DNA of 63,115 nucleotides from assembly GCA_017651065.1 (NCBI GenBank), contig JAGCDP010000054.1:1-63115 (forward strand). Direction: 5' to 3'. This document shows positions 1-8,986 of the stretch, piece by piece. This stretch comes from Treponema sp. Lineage in GTDB: Bacteria > Spirochaetota > Spirochaetia > Treponematales > Treponemataceae. Under the pieces are notes generated by a model. It saw only the letters and a list, made by a program, of their open reading frames with translations. It searched no databases and had not been told where the DNA came from. The position numbers and the translations under genes are program-made. Every line of letters starts with the position of its first letter. Positions within the stretch are counted from its first letter, which is position 1.

Positions 1-324
1 GCAATCGTCGGATGCCTTTTTTTATTTTAAAAATCACTGAGCCAACATTGCGGTACCAGCCCAACAAGAAGGCACTTGCTGGCACAGGCTAATCAGACAT
101 GCTCTTATAGCAAAACCGTTAAAAAAAAATTGTGCGGGAGCGCAATTTTTTAGGTTTTACCTTCTACCGCTCGGAGCGAGACTTGCGAGCGACGCTCAGA
201 ATGTTCTTAGCTTGCTTCGCTAGTTGATAGCATTGTAATAAAAAAAGGCATCCGCAATCGTCGGATGCCTTTTCTTTTTTTGTTGCCCTTCGATAAACTC
301 AGGGACCCCGTTGTTACACAAGAC
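1..324. other. Gene-free stretch with terminator-type hairpins
   Basis: No credible coding region or known RNA gene is visible. The stretch holds a partial copy (1-17) and a complete copy (247-270) of one terminator hairpin, a second A-run/T-run flanked hairpin at 126-149 (arms AAAATTGTGC and GCGCAATTTT, loop GGGA), and one VPEPVEG-type dispersed repeat at 285-309. A small RNA between the hairpins cannot be excluded from sequence alone. Confidence 0.6.
247..282. terminator. Bidirectional rho-independent terminator
   Basis: GGCATCCG and CGGATGCC form an 8-bp GC-rich stem. A-runs on the left and T-runs on the right make it a terminator on both strands. It lies downstream of the minus-strand STAS gene. 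The right half of the hairpin and its T-run are duplicated at 1-23. Confidence 0.8.
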
Positions 325-720
325 TTATGATTTGAATGCTGCTATTGCTTCATCCAAAGAATCTGTAAATGTGAATGATTTAGAGAAACCAAGAAGCTGG
401 AATACTTCCATTACCTTTGACTGTACATCGAGGAATACAAAGTTTCCACCCTGAAGTCTGATAGCCTTCCAAAGATTGATAAATGCACCGATTCCTGTTG
501 ATGAAACATATGAAAGGTTCTTGCAGTCAAAAATCAAAGCTTTATAATTAAAGGCGATTATTTTTGTTACCTTTGTCTGGAAGAATGAAGAGTTGTATGT
601 ATCAATAAAACCATCAAGGTGTACGATACAACATGAATCCATTCCTTCTACGCCTTCTAGGTTCAACTGTAAATAATCATTCTTTTCGCTTCCGAAATTT
701 GGAATTAAAACTTCTTTCAT
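325..720 (-). CDS. STAS-domain anti-sigma factor antagonist
   Basis: This 131-residue protein is one STAS domain, the fold of SpoIIAA-type anti-anti-sigma factors. In that family an unphosphorylated antagonist binds an anti-sigma kinase in the cytoplasm and frees its target. The motif SSTGIG (about residues 72-77) contains the Ser normally phosphorylated, and the following helix (AFINLWKAI) fits the family. The start is supported by AAGGA upstream of ATG. No cognate kinase or phosphatase is nearby, so partner and output are unknown. A Treponema-typical role in stress or envelope signalling is inference only. Confidence 0.85.
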   Translation of the reverse strand: MKEVLIPNFGSEKNDYLQLNLEGVEGMDSCCIVHLDGFIDTYNSSFFQTKVTKIIAFNYKALIFDCKNLSYVSSTGIGAFINLWKAIRLQGGNFVFLDVQSKVMEVFQLLGFSKSFTFTDSLDEAIAAFKS

Positions 721-838
721 CAGGTTTTTCCTTCTCTCTATAGTTATTTAGTTTTAAAACGATTTTATTTATTATATTTTATACCCATTTTCAGTATTTG
801 TAAAATGAAAAATATTCAAAAATACTGATTTTTTTTAC

Positions 839-926
839 GAGATGCTGAAACAAGTTCAGCATGACGGGTATCATTTACGACATGACGAAAACAACAACCG
901 TCATCCCGAACTCGTTTCGGGATCTC
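839..926. repeat. Pair of GTCAT...ATCTC palindromes, left of hyd operon
   Basis: Two 27-nt palindromic elements, at 839-865 (reverse orientation) and 900-926 (forward). Both have GTCAT and ATCTC ends around a self-complementary core. The second one abuts the stop codon of hydA. The same two types recur at 5116-5179 on the other side of the operon. Translated, they give the familiar HPELVSGS-type peptide seen for such repeats in many bacteria, so overlapping open frames here are not genes. Confidence 0.85.
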
Positions 927-2678
927 TTATCTATACTGTTCCAGTTCTACATAACTTGTGTGCAGCAGCTCGTGAGACTTGTGGCCAAGTGGTTCACCAA
1001 GGAAATCCTTGTAAATCTGCTGAATTTCAGGGTTGTTATGTGACTGACGGATTGTACATTTCTCGTCATCTGTGTACAAAGCCTTTGTACGTGCAGCACG
1101 AACTTCGTCTGTAACACCGTAAGGCTGTCCACCACCACCAATACAACCACCGCGGCAGGCCATAACTTCAATAAAGTGCCATGTTGGTTCTTTACCTGCA
1201 GCTAAGTCAGCGCGAATCTGTTCAATAACAGCGTCTACATTCTTAATCTGGTGAACTACTGCAATGCGTACCTTTGTTCCGCCAAGGTCAACTTCGGCAG
1301 ATTTAACGCCTTCCATACCGCGAACAGGCTCAAATTCAACAGGGCCAAGCTCTTTTTTGTTTGTAACAAAGTATGCAGTACGAACAGCAGCTTCCATAAC
1401 ACCACCGGTAACACCAAAGATTGTACCGGCACCTGTGTAAGCACCAATCAGGTTGTCTGCATTTTCTTCAGGAAGGTTAGCAAAATCAATTCCTGCTTCG
1501 CGGATAAGCATTGCAAGCTCGCGTGTTGTCAAAACCATATCATAGTCTTTAACACCGCTTGAACTCATGCTCTTGTCTCTCTGGCTTTCCCAAAGCTTTG
1601 CAGTACATGGCATGATAGAAACATTAAAGATATTTTCCTTTTTAATGCCGTTCTTTTCTGCAAAATATGTCTTTGTAATTGCACCCTGCATAGCCTGTGG
1701 AGACTTACAGGTAGAAAGATGTGGAAGCATGTCGTGGAATTTCTTTTCGCAGTAGTCAATCCAGCCTGGGCAGCAGCTTGTAAACATAGGAAGTTTTCCG
1801 CCTTTAGAAACGCGTTCCAAAAGCTCATTTCCTTCTTCCATGATTGTAAGGTCAGCAGCAAAGTTTGTATCAAATACATACTTAAATCCAAGCTGGCGGA
1901 GGGCTGCATAAATCTTACCTGTTGTAAGAGTTCCAGGTTCCATACCAAATTCTTCACCGATTGCGGCACGAACAGAAGGAGCCATGGCTGCAACACCAAT
2001 TGTTTCTTTATCTGCAAGCTTATCAAATACAGATTTAATAGGATTTTTGAAAGTAATAGCACCAACAGGACAGTGAACAGCACACTGACCACAACGGATA
2101 CATGGGCTGTCTGCAAGTACGCGGCCTGCAACTGGTCCAATTATAGTCTTATCACCACGGCCATTGTATTCCAAAGCGAATACATTCTGCATGTCGTGAC
2201 AGGCTGTAATACAGCGGCCACAGTTTATACACTTATCGCGTTCAAGAACAATTTCGGCATAAGAATCGTCAACCGGCTGGTTCTTAAGGCGGCGTTCAAA
2301 GCGGATATCTGTCAATCCAAACTGACCTGCAAGCTTCTGGAGCTCACAGTTCTGGTTTCTTGAACACTTAAGACAGTTGTCCGGATGATTAGAAAGAATA
2401 AGCTCAAGAACAGTGCGGCGTGCCTTCATAAGGTCGGCATCGTTTGTTACGATGTTCATGCCAGGTGTAACAGCAGTACAGCAGGCACGAGCCATTCTTG
2501 CACGACCGGTTCTTGGATCTACGTTCTTTACAACACAAATACCACAGCTTGCCCATGCTTCAAGGTCATCGCAGTAGCAGAGGGTTGGAATCTTAATACC
2601 AATTGTTTCGGCAGCCTTTAAGATTGAAGTTCCTTCAGGTACAGAAACTGCTTTTCCATTTATTGTTAATTCTACCAT
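927..2678 (-). CDS. hydA: [FeFe] hydrogenase catalytic subunit HydA
   Basis: Catalytic subunit of a multimeric cytosolic [FeFe] hydrogenase that makes or uses H2 with NADH and ferredoxin. The 583 residues show, in order, an N-terminal 2Fe-2S domain (CYCDD...CGIC), a NuoG-like His/Cys cluster region, two 4Fe-4S motifs (CINCGRC, CIRCGQC), then the H-cluster domain with TSCCPGW, MPCTAKLWE and MACRGGCIGGGGQP, which carry the four cluster cysteines. The start has GAGG before ATG. It is the last gene of hydC-hydB-hydA, the arrangement of NADH-dependent and bifurcating enzymes. Maturases HydEFG are not in the window. Confidence 0.97.
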   Translation of the reverse strand: MVELTINGKAVSVPEGTSILKAAETIGIKIPTLCYCDDLEAWASCGICVVKNVDPRTGRARMARACCTAVTPGMNIVTNDADLMKARRTVLELILSNHPDNCLKCSRNQNCELQKLAGQFGLTDIRFERRLKNQPVDDSYAEIVLERDKCINCGRCITACHDMQNVFALEYNGRGDKTIIGPVAGRVLADSPCIRCGQCAVHCPVGAITFKNPIKSVFDKLADKETIGVAAMAPSVRAAIGEEFGMEPGTLTTGKIYAALRQLGFKYVFDTNFAADLTIMEEGNELLERVSKGGKLPMFTSCCPGWIDYCEKKFHDMLPHLSTCKSPQAMQGAITKTYFAEKNGIKKENIFNVSIMPCTAKLWESQRDKSMSSSGVKDYDMVLTTRELAMLIREAGIDFANLPEENADNLIGAYTGAGTIFGVTGGVMEAAVRTAYFVTNKKELGPVEFEPVRGMEGVKSAEVDLGGTKVRIAVVHQIKNVDAVIEQIRADLAAGKEPTWHFIEVMACRGGCIGGGGQPYGVTDEVRAARTKALYTDDEKCTIRQSHNNPEIQQIYKDFLGEPLGHKSHELLHTSYVELEQYR

Positions 2679-2698
2679 AATAATTTCCTCACCTAACC

Positions 2699-4600
2699 TT
2701 ACTTCTTAGAGATTGACTTGAACTTACAAGAGTCGATACATGCACCGCACTTAATACATTTAGCCTGGTCAATAACAACATAAGGAAGCTTCTTTCCTTC
2801 TTTGATTTCGCCGGCTTCATTAACAACGATTGCATTTGCAGGACACTTCTTAAGACAAAGCTTACAACCAATACAAGTTTCCGGATCAACAACAAATGAA
2901 AGCAGGTCTTTACATTTTCCTGCAACACATTTCTTGTTCTGAATATGATCAATATATTCCTGACGGAACTTTTTAATAGTAGAAATTGTCGGGTTTGGAG
3001 CTGACTGACCAAGAGCACACAAAGAGCAAGAGCGCATTGCAGAACCAATATCTTCAAGCTTTGTGATGTCGTCCATAGTTCCCTGACCCTTAGAAATCTT
3101 ATCCAAAATCATGTGCATCTGGCGTGTACCGATACGACAAGGTGAACACTTACCGCAAGATTCATCAACACAGAATTCCATGTAGAACTTAGAAACGTCT
3201 ACTACACAGTCGTCTTCGTCCATTACGATCATACCGCCCGAACCCATCATAGAGCCAAGCTTAATCAATGAACCAAAATCAACAGGAGTATCAAGTTCGC
3301 TTTCGCTGATAATACCACCAGATGGACCACCAGTCTGAGCACCCTTGATTTTCTTTCCGCCTTTGATACCGCCGCCAACGTCAAAAATGATTTCGTTGAG
3401 TGTTGTTCCCATTGGAACTTCAACAAGTCCGGAATTAACTACTTTACCTGTAAGAGCGAATACTTTTGTTCCGTGTGAATCTTCTGTACCAATGCCTGCA
3501 AACCAGTCGGCACCCTTGTTAATAATTACAGGGATATTTGCCCAGGTTTCTACGTTGTTGATTACAGTTGGTTCACCCCAAAGTCCGCACTGAGCTGGGA
3601 AAGGAGGCTTAGGTGTTGGCATACCGCGCTGACCTTCGATAGAACGAAGAAGAGCAGTCTCTTCACCACAAACGAAAGCTCCGGCACCAAGACGGATTTC
3701 GATATCAAAATCAAAACCGCTGCCAAGGATGTTTGTTCCTAAGAAGCCCTTTGCACGGCTCTGTTCCATTGCAACTTCAAGACGATGAACTGCAAGTGGA
3801 TATTCTGCACGAATATAGATGAAGCCTTTCTTTGCACCGATTGCGCGGCCACAAATTGTCATAGCTTCCAAGATTGAATGAGGGTCACCTTCGATAGTAG
3901 AACGGTCCATGTAAGCACCAGGGTCACCTTCATCGGCATTACAAACTACATATTTGATATTATTCTTTGAAACTGCCTTAAAACCAGCTTCCCACTTAAG
4001 ACCTGTAGGGAATCCGGCACCACCACGACCACGAAGACCTGATTTTTTGAGTTCTTCGATAACTGCTTCAGGAGTCATGTCAAAAAGAACCTTTTCCAGA
4101 GCCTTGTAACCGTCGCGGGCAACATATTCTTCAAGATTTTCAGGATTAATTACACCACAGTTGCGAAGTACGATACGCTTCTGCTTGTTATAAGAAGGAA
4201 CTGCGTTGTCGATTGCACTTGCGTTTTTGTCTTCTGTAAAAGAAACGCCGCCAACAACCATATCCTTAAGGATTGTTTTTGATGCAATTGAATCTACTAC
4301 TGCAGCAGCCTTGTCAGCTTTAACTCCACCGTAGATTACTTTTTCCATGCCTGGAGCAACAACTTCTACAACTGGCTCGTATGAACAAAGACCCATACAA
4401 CCAACTGTACGGATTTTTACGTCCTTAAGGCCTTTTTCATCAACTATTTTTTTGAATTCAGCAATTGTAGCCTGTGCACCAGAAGCGTTACCGCAAGTAC
4501 CGGTTCCTACAATAATCTGAATTGTTTTTCCGTCTGCAAACCAGCTGTTCATTTCGTCAAAAGAAGCTGTGCGGAATTTTTTAAGTTCTTCACGTGTCAT
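2699..4600 (-). CDS. hydB: Hydrogenase flavoprotein subunit HydB (NuoF-like)
   Basis: NADH- and FMN-binding subunit of the HydABC complex. Its 633 residues contain a thioredoxin-like 2Fe-2S domain (about 25-115, CGNASGAQ, CMGLCSYEP), the NuoF NADH/FMN core (GRGGAGFPTGLKWE, CNADEGDPGAYMDR, GAGAFVCGEETALL), the SCGKCSPCRIGTRQM 4Fe-4S site, and a C-terminal two-cluster ferredoxin (CIGCKLCLKKCP, CIKCGACIDSC). The N- and C-terminal extensions separate it from Complex I NuoF and are usual for bifurcating hydrogenases. GGAGG precedes the ATG. It sits 15 nt after hydC and 20 nt before hydA. Confidence 0.97.
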   Translation of the reverse strand: MTREELKKFRTASFDEMNSWFADGKTIQIIVGTGTCGNASGAQATIAEFKKIVDEKGLKDVKIRTVGCMGLCSYEPVVEVVAPGMEKVIYGGVKADKAAAVVDSIASKTILKDMVVGGVSFTEDKNASAIDNAVPSYNKQKRIVLRNCGVINPENLEEYVARDGYKALEKVLFDMTPEAVIEELKKSGLRGRGGAGFPTGLKWEAGFKAVSKNNIKYVVCNADEGDPGAYMDRSTIEGDPHSILEAMTICGRAIGAKKGFIYIRAEYPLAVHRLEVAMEQSRAKGFLGTNILGSGFDFDIEIRLGAGAFVCGEETALLRSIEGQRGMPTPKPPFPAQCGLWGEPTVINNVETWANIPVIINKGADWFAGIGTEDSHGTKVFALTGKVVNSGLVEVPMGTTLNEIIFDVGGGIKGGKKIKGAQTGGPSGGIISESELDTPVDFGSLIKLGSMMGSGGMIVMDEDDCVVDVSKFYMEFCVDESCGKCSPCRIGTRQMHMILDKISKGQGTMDDITKLEDIGSAMRSCSLCALGQSAPNPTISTIKKFRQEYIDHIQNKKCVAGKCKDLLSFVVDPETCIGCKLCLKKCPANAIVVNEAGEIKEGKKLPYVVIDQAKCIKCGACIDSCKFKSISKK

Positions 4601-4615
4601 ATTTTCCTCCAGTTC

Positions 4616-5095
4616 CTATTTGCGATACTTATCGACAATGCCGGCGAGCTGAGATTTTACAAGATTACCGTAAACTTCGCCATTAACAGAAATTACAGGA
4701 GCAAGTCCGCAGCAGCCGATACAGCGTACGCCTTCGAGCGAGAATTCTCCGTCATCTGTAGTAGACTGACCTTTTTTCAAGCCAAGAATGTTTGCAAGCT
4801 CGTCGTAAAGGTCCTGACCACCCTTGAGGTAGCAGGCTGTTCCAAGACAAACACTGATCTGATTCTTTCCAGGCTTTTCGGTTTTAAAGAAATGATAGAA
4901 CGAAACAACTCCGAATACGCGTGCAGCAGGAATTCCTGTGCGTTCTGCAACTTCCATAGCTGCTTCGTTAGAAATATAACCCTGTTCTTCCTGAACACGG
5001 TGCAAAATCATGATGAGATTTCCCGGTTTTTCCTTCCATTCTTCTATAAACTTAAGAAGATCAGCAGAAAAAACGGATTTTCCGCTTTGTGCCAT
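4616..5095 (-). CDS. hydC: Hydrogenase subunit HydC (NuoE-like)
   Basis: Small thioredoxin-fold 2Fe-2S subunit, 159 residues, that passes electrons inside the HydABC hydrogenase. The four cluster ligands are in CLGTACYLKGG and RCIGCCGLAPV, and the N-terminal helical part (LIMILHRVQEEQGYIS) matches the NuoE family. It is the first gene of the operon. GGAG lies before the ATG. Inverted dispersed palindromes occupy the region just upstream, where the promoter is expected. Confidence 0.96.
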   Translation of the reverse strand: MAQSGKSVFSADLLKFIEEWKEKPGNLIMILHRVQEEQGYISNEAAMEVAERTGIPAARVFGVVSFYHFFKTEKPGKNQISVCLGTACYLKGGQDLYDELANILGLKKGQSTTDDGEFSLEGVRCIGCCGLAPVISVNGEVYGNLVKSQLAGIVDKYRK

Positions 5096-5115
5096 ATATG
5101 CTCCTATAAATATCT

Positions 5116-5179
5116 GTCATGCTGAACTTGTTTCAGCATCTCATTTAAAGTTGGGATCCCGAAACAAGTTCGGGATGAC
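5116..5179. repeat. Pair of GTCAT...ATCTC palindromes, right of hyd operon
   Basis: The 27-nt element at 5116-5142 is the exact reverse complement of 839-865. The one at 5153-5179 is a near-identical, opposite copy of 900-926. The hydCBA operon is therefore bracketed by the same two palindrome types in inverted orientation. Confidence 0.85.
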
Positions 5180-5221
5180 GAAGTTAAATTATAATGTATT
5201 TTTTGCTAAAAGTATATAGGA

Positions 5222-6163
5222 CTAATTATTCGGAATCCATTCGTCTGTTCGGTTCAGGTAACGATACTGGCGGCATTCGTTCATCTGCCCGTTTTCGTAA
5301 TAGGAATATTTATTTATATAAAAGCGCTCTGTACATATATATTCCATTTCTTCGGAATTAAGATGCTTATATATTTTTTCTATTATGTATGTAGGGAAAC
5401 CTTCTTTGTCATAAGTAACTTCAATTTCGCGTAACTCATCCCAATCAGGGCTTAATTCATTTGTTTCGAGCTCTTTAAACCAGTTCTGTCGCCCTTCTTC
5501 ATCAAAACCACGCCAGATTTGAGCTACAGTGTTTTCATCAAACTTTTCATATATTATGCGGTCCTGATCATCATACTCTATATAATGATAATCTTTCCGA
5601 GTGATTCTGCCCAGAGTATCATACCAGGTTTCATTGCCATAAAAATCCTTTTCGTAAATAAGGCGTCCTTCGGAATCATAGTTTTTTATAATAGGGTCGT
5701 TATTATAGGCGCGGTTGTATGTATTCCGGGTGCCGTCGGGAACTGTTGCTTCAAAAACCGGCATGTCTGATTTTTCTATGCCTTCGAGGAGCAGACGCAT
5801 ATAATCCATATCTTCATCAGGAATAAGGTTTCCTTCTTCGTCATAGGAATAAAACCTTTCTTCCGGATAAGTCCTGTCGCCGTCAATAAAAACGCGGATT
5901 AAACGGCCGTTTTCATCATAATCAGCCTGGCGCACTTCTTCATTCCATAAATTAGGCACATCATAGTCTCCAAGCTTTTCATAGCCTTCAAAAGAAAGTT
6001 CACGGCCTTCTTCATCAAAAACATAATGGTCAGAAAGGGTGTATTCGCGTTTTCCTTTTTTGATTGGAGACTCAGGAAAGCCTGTTGAAGCACAGGAAAC
6101 AAGAGAAATGATTGCTAAAGCGAGTATTAAAACAAATACTGCGTAAAAACCTTTCTTTGCCAA
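5222..6163 (-). CDS. Lipoprotein of unknown function with YD-like repeats
   Basis: Unrecognised 313-residue exported protein. The signal peptide ends in LVSC, a lipobox, so it is probably anchored in a membrane. The body repeats short acidic-aromatic units such as YDEEGRL, YDENGRLI, YDSEGRLIYEK and YDDQDRIIYEK, which resemble the antigen MORN-like or YD-type repeats that form extended beta sheets. No ATG lies near the signal peptide. The likely start is TTG, preceded by a G-rich stretch (six G) that can act as ribosome binding site. Function is unknown. Confidence 0.75.
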   Translation of the reverse strand: MAKKGFYAVFVLILALAIISLVSCASTGFPESPIKKGKREYTLSDHYVFDEEGRELSFEGYEKLGDYDVPNLWNEEVRQADYDENGRLIRVFIDGDRTYPEERFYSYDEEGNLIPDEDMDYMRLLLEGIEKSDMPVFEATVPDGTRNTYNRAYNNDPIIKNYDSEGRLIYEKDFYGNETWYDTLGRITRKDYHYIEYDDQDRIIYEKFDENTVAQIWRGFDEEGRQNWFKELETNELSPDWDELREIEVTYDKEGFPTYIIEKIYKHLNSEEMEYICTERFYINKYSYYENGQMNECRQYRYLNRTDEWIPNN

Positions 6164-6187
6164 GCCCCCCTACTCCCCTTTATGCCC

Positions 6188-7060
6188 TTAGTTTACTTCC
6201 ATTGCACTCTGAAGGGTATTCTGCATGAGCATTGCAATAGTCATTGGCCCTACTCCACCAGGAACAGGGGTAATGTAAGAGGCTTTCTCGACTAAATCAT
6301 CAAAATCACAGTCGCCGATTAAGCGGAAGCCTGATTTTTTAGAGGCATCAGGAATGCGGTTTACGCCAACATCAATAATAACTGCGCCATCTTTTACCAT
6401 ATCTGCTGTCAAAGTATGAGGATGGCCCGAAGCAACAACAATAATATCTGCCTGGCGGGTAATTTCTGCCATATTTTTAGTTCCTGTATGGCACATTGTT
6501 ACAGTACAGTTTACATCTTTACGTGCAAGAAGAATGCTAACAGGTTTTCCTACTATATTAGAGCGCCCGATTACAACTGCGTGCTTTCCGGCTGTCTGAA
6601 TTCCCATTTTTTTGAGTAAAACTATGATTCCGTGTGGGGTACATGGCAAAAATCCTGGGCGGCCAATCATCATATTGCCTACGCTTACCGGATGAAAACC
6701 GTCTACGTCTTTTGAAGGGTCAATTGCCATTATAACTTTATCTTCATTTATATGCTTTGGAAGAGGAAGCTGAACAAGAATACCGTGAACTGTACTGTCT
6801 GCATTGAGTTCTGCAATTAATTTGAGCAATTCTTCTTCGCTTGTTGTTTCAGGCAGTAAAATTGAACGGTCATTCATGCCAACTTCTGCTAAAGCCTTGC
6901 GTTTTCCTGTAACATACGAAACACTTGCCGGATTTTCACCAACTAAAATTACTGCAAGGCATGGAATAACGCCTTTTTCCTTTAATTCACTAACTTTTTT
7001 TGCAACATCGGCGCGAACATCTGCGGCAATCTGCTTTCCGTCAATTATAACAGCACTCAT
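6188..7060 (-). CDS. folD: Methylenetetrahydrofolate dehydrogenase/cyclohydrolase
   Basis: Bifunctional FolD, 290 residues, interconverts 5,10-methylene-, methenyl- and 10-formyl-tetrahydrofolate in the cytosol with NADP. Seen motifs are [10 protein letters not shown] (catalytic Tyr/Lys region), [12 protein letters not shown], the KDVDGFHP signature, a Rossmann segment [11 protein letters not shown] and the C-terminal [17 protein letters not shown] precedes the ATG. It is transcribed divergently from the outer-membrane protein gene starting at 7126. Confidence 0.97.
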   Translation of the reverse strand: MSAVIIDGKQIAADVRADVAKKVSELKEKGVIPCLAVILVGENPASVSYVTGKRKALAEVGMNDRSILLPETTSEEELLKLIAELNADSTVHGILVQLPLPKHINEDKVIMAIDPSKDVDGFHPVSVGNMMIGRPGFLPCTPHGIIVLLKKMGIQTAGKHAVVIGRSNIVGKPVSILLARKDVNCTVTMCHTGTKNMAEITRQADIIVVASGHPHTLTADMVKDGAVIIDVGVNRIPDASKKSGFRLIGDCDFDDLVEKASYITPVPGGVGPMTIAMLMQNTLQSAMEVN

Positions 7061-7125
7061 TTTGTAACCTCTTGTTATTTACTTCGTTTTTACATAGAAT
7101 ATTAAAAAAACACAGTTGGAGCAAT

Positions 7126-7707
7126 ATGAAACGCTTTTTTTCTTTATTATTGATTTTCCTTACACTTTCAACCTTTCTTTTTGCACAGGAAGAAGATGAT
7201 GGTTTTGATGAGGATGATGTTTACGTTTATTCAACAAACGGCGCCGGAGATCAGTTTCTTAAAATAAAACTTGGAGCAATTTTCCCGCTTAACTTTAAAG
7301 GTCAGCTTAAAACAGGCGGAATGGCCTCTATCGGTTATTTTAAATTCCTTTCTGAATACCTTGCCGTTGGTGGCGAACTTGGTGCAACATATAACATTTC
7401 AATCGGTGAAAAGGTTCTGGTAATGATTCCAATTACCTTTGGTGCTATGTATCAGCCGTATATAGGCAAGTTTGAATTCCCTATTTATGCCGAAATTGGT
7501 ATTGGAAATCAGACCTGGCAGAATATTGAAATTTTCCCTACCTTAGTTACAAAGCTTTCGGCAGGAGCTTACTACAGAATTACAGATTCTATTTCTTTTG
7601 GTCTTTCAACAGACTTTTACTGGATTCCACAATGGTTTAAAGATTCTTCAAAGAACTTTAACGGACTTTTCCAGACTGCAGAAATTGGTCTAAGGTATCA
7701 TTTTTAG
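7126..7707 (+). CDS. Small outer-membrane beta-barrel protein, OmpW-like
   Basis: Predicted 193-residue outer-membrane protein. It has a signal peptide (cleavage after LFAQ), an acidic N-terminus, then alternating hydrophobic strands and a terminal aromatic residue (GLRYHF), the usual barrel assembly signal. The ATG at 7126 is preferred over an upstream one because GGAG precedes it and the signal peptide begins there. Size and position beside folD and a lipoprotein resemble the TP0733 neighbourhood I recall from T. pallidum. That comparison is from memory and needs a search. Cargo is unknown. Confidence 0.8.
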   Translation: MKRFFSLLLIFLTLSTFLFAQEEDDGFDEDDVYVYSTNGAGDQFLKIKLGAIFPLNFKGQLKTGGMASIGYFKFLSEYLAVGGELGATYNISIGEKVLVMIPITFGAMYQPYIGKFEFPIYAEIGIGNQTWQNIEIFPTLVTKLSAGAYYRITDSISFGLSTDFYWIPQWFKDSSKNFNGLFQTAEIGLRYHF

Positions 7708-7728
7708 GATAAAACGGAGAAATCAGAT

Positions 7729-8985
7729 ATGAAAAATAAATTAAAAATTTTTACAGCAGGACTTCTCCTTACATTTGCAGCTGCTCATTTTACTTCTTGT
7801 GGTTATGAACCTGTTTTTTACGGAATTATGCATGATGTTCTTCCGGAAGCAGCAACTGTTACAGGAAATATTAATGCTATTGCAAGATGTACAGTTGACA
7901 GCAACGAATATCTTTTTGTTTCAAACGGCGGATCTTTACTTTATAAATCTATAAATGCTAATCATCACGGAGCATGGACAAACAGCGGCATAGCTCTTCC
8001 TTTTGCTCCACATCATTATAATTATAATGCTACTGCTTACGAAGGCGAAGGACACCAGGGCCAGCAGATTCTTTATGTTCTTTCGGACAAAGACTTCATT
8101 TATCTGCTTACTGCAAATTATACTCAGAATGATGAATACGGTATTGGTGTTCCAGACACTGTTTTCTTGTGGGCATGTGCTCTTTCTGATGTACTTACGG
8201 GTGATTCTAGTAAATGGGAAACTATTACTACAAATACTCCAAATGAAACACGTGTTCCAAGGTTGGAAACCACTAAAGATAATGCAACTACTCAGTTTGT
8301 AATGAATTTTTATCTGTTTTCTTCAAATGCACCACAAAATAATCACAGAACTGCATATCTTGCTATAAGAGATTCCGGAAGTGTGAATTATTATACATTA
8401 AACGGTCAAAGTGCTCCAACAAGTAAAACAATTACTGATAAAAAACTGACTAATAATAATGCAAGCGAAATTCATTCTGTATTCTTCTTTGGCGATGATT
8501 ATTATTTTTCTGATTCTTATGTAGTTGCAACAAATGAAACAAAGGACGATTCTGCAACTGTTGCCGTTCTTGCCTCTTCTGATACTCTTTATAAACTTAC
8601 TGATGCTTCTGCAAACCCTACAAGCTTTATAAGCATTGGTTCCCCTGTTGCATCACTCGCCTTTACAAACGATTCTCTTCTTGTAGGAAAAGGAAGCTAT
8701 ACTTCTTCTTATACATCAAACGGCGGAATTTCAAGAATCCTTCTTGACAGCAGCGGAGTTCCACAATCATCAACTGCTGCCTTTACAAATAATGCACCTT
8801 ATCAGTTTACTTCTTCATATATCCTTATGACTTTGCTTTGTGCAGATCCATCAAAAGATGAAGCACAGGCCTCTATTTATGCAACAATCACTTACAGAGG
8901 CTCAAGCGGATCAACCTCGGCTACATTTAATGATATTGGATTGTGGTCATACTATCCTGCAAGAGGAAACTGGAACCGGGAATAA
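7729..8985 (+). CDS. Lipoprotein of unknown function
   Basis: Unrecognised exported 418-residue protein following the barrel gene by 21 nt. The signal peptide ends in FTSC, a spirochaete-style lipobox. The body is rich in Ser, Thr, Asn and Tyr, with repeated segments around YLFVSNGGSLLYKS and SVFFFGDDYYFSD that suggest a beta-propeller-like fold. GGAG lies before the ATG. Its stop is one base before the start of the RarA-like gene, so the three plus-strand genes are probably one operon. Confidence 0.75.
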   Translation: MKNKLKIFTAGLLLTFAAAHFTSCGYEPVFYGIMHDVLPEAATVTGNINAIARCTVDSNEYLFVSNGGSLLYKSINANHHGAWTNSGIALPFAPHHYNYNATAYEGEGHQGQQILYVLSDKDFIYLLTANYTQNDEYGIGVPDTVFLWACALSDVLTGDSSKWETITTNTPNETRVPRLETTKDNATTQFVMNFYLFSSNAPQNNHRTAYLAIRDSGSVNYYTLNGQSAPTSKTITDKKLTNNNASEIHSVFFFGDDYYFSDSYVVATNETKDDSATVAVLASSDTLYKLTDASANPTSFISIGSPVASLAFTNDSLLVGKGSYTSSYTSNGGISRILLDSSGVPQSSTAAFTNNAPYQFTSSYILMTLLCADPSKDEAQASIYATITYRGSSGSTSATFNDIGLWSYYPARGNWNRE

Positions 8986-8986
8986 T

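Noticed and set aside
1..240. Possible tRNA or known structural RNA
   Set aside because: No cloverleaf with a T-loop (GTTCGA) or other known RNA signature could be found by eye.
842..1114. Plus-strand open frame with NNNRHPELVSGS
   Set aside because: It is a translation of dispersed palindromes running antisense into hydA; the HPELVSGS peptide is a hallmark of the repeat, not of a gene.
6164..6170. Six-base G/C tract before the lipoprotein at 5222-6163 as a phase-variation site
   Set aside because: Six bases is short for slippage and the position fits a ribosome binding site for the TTG start.
8840..8986. Upstream extension of the RarA-like gene to an ATG at 8840
   Set aside because: That segment lies inside the lipoprotein gene; the family N-terminus starts at the TTG at 8987.
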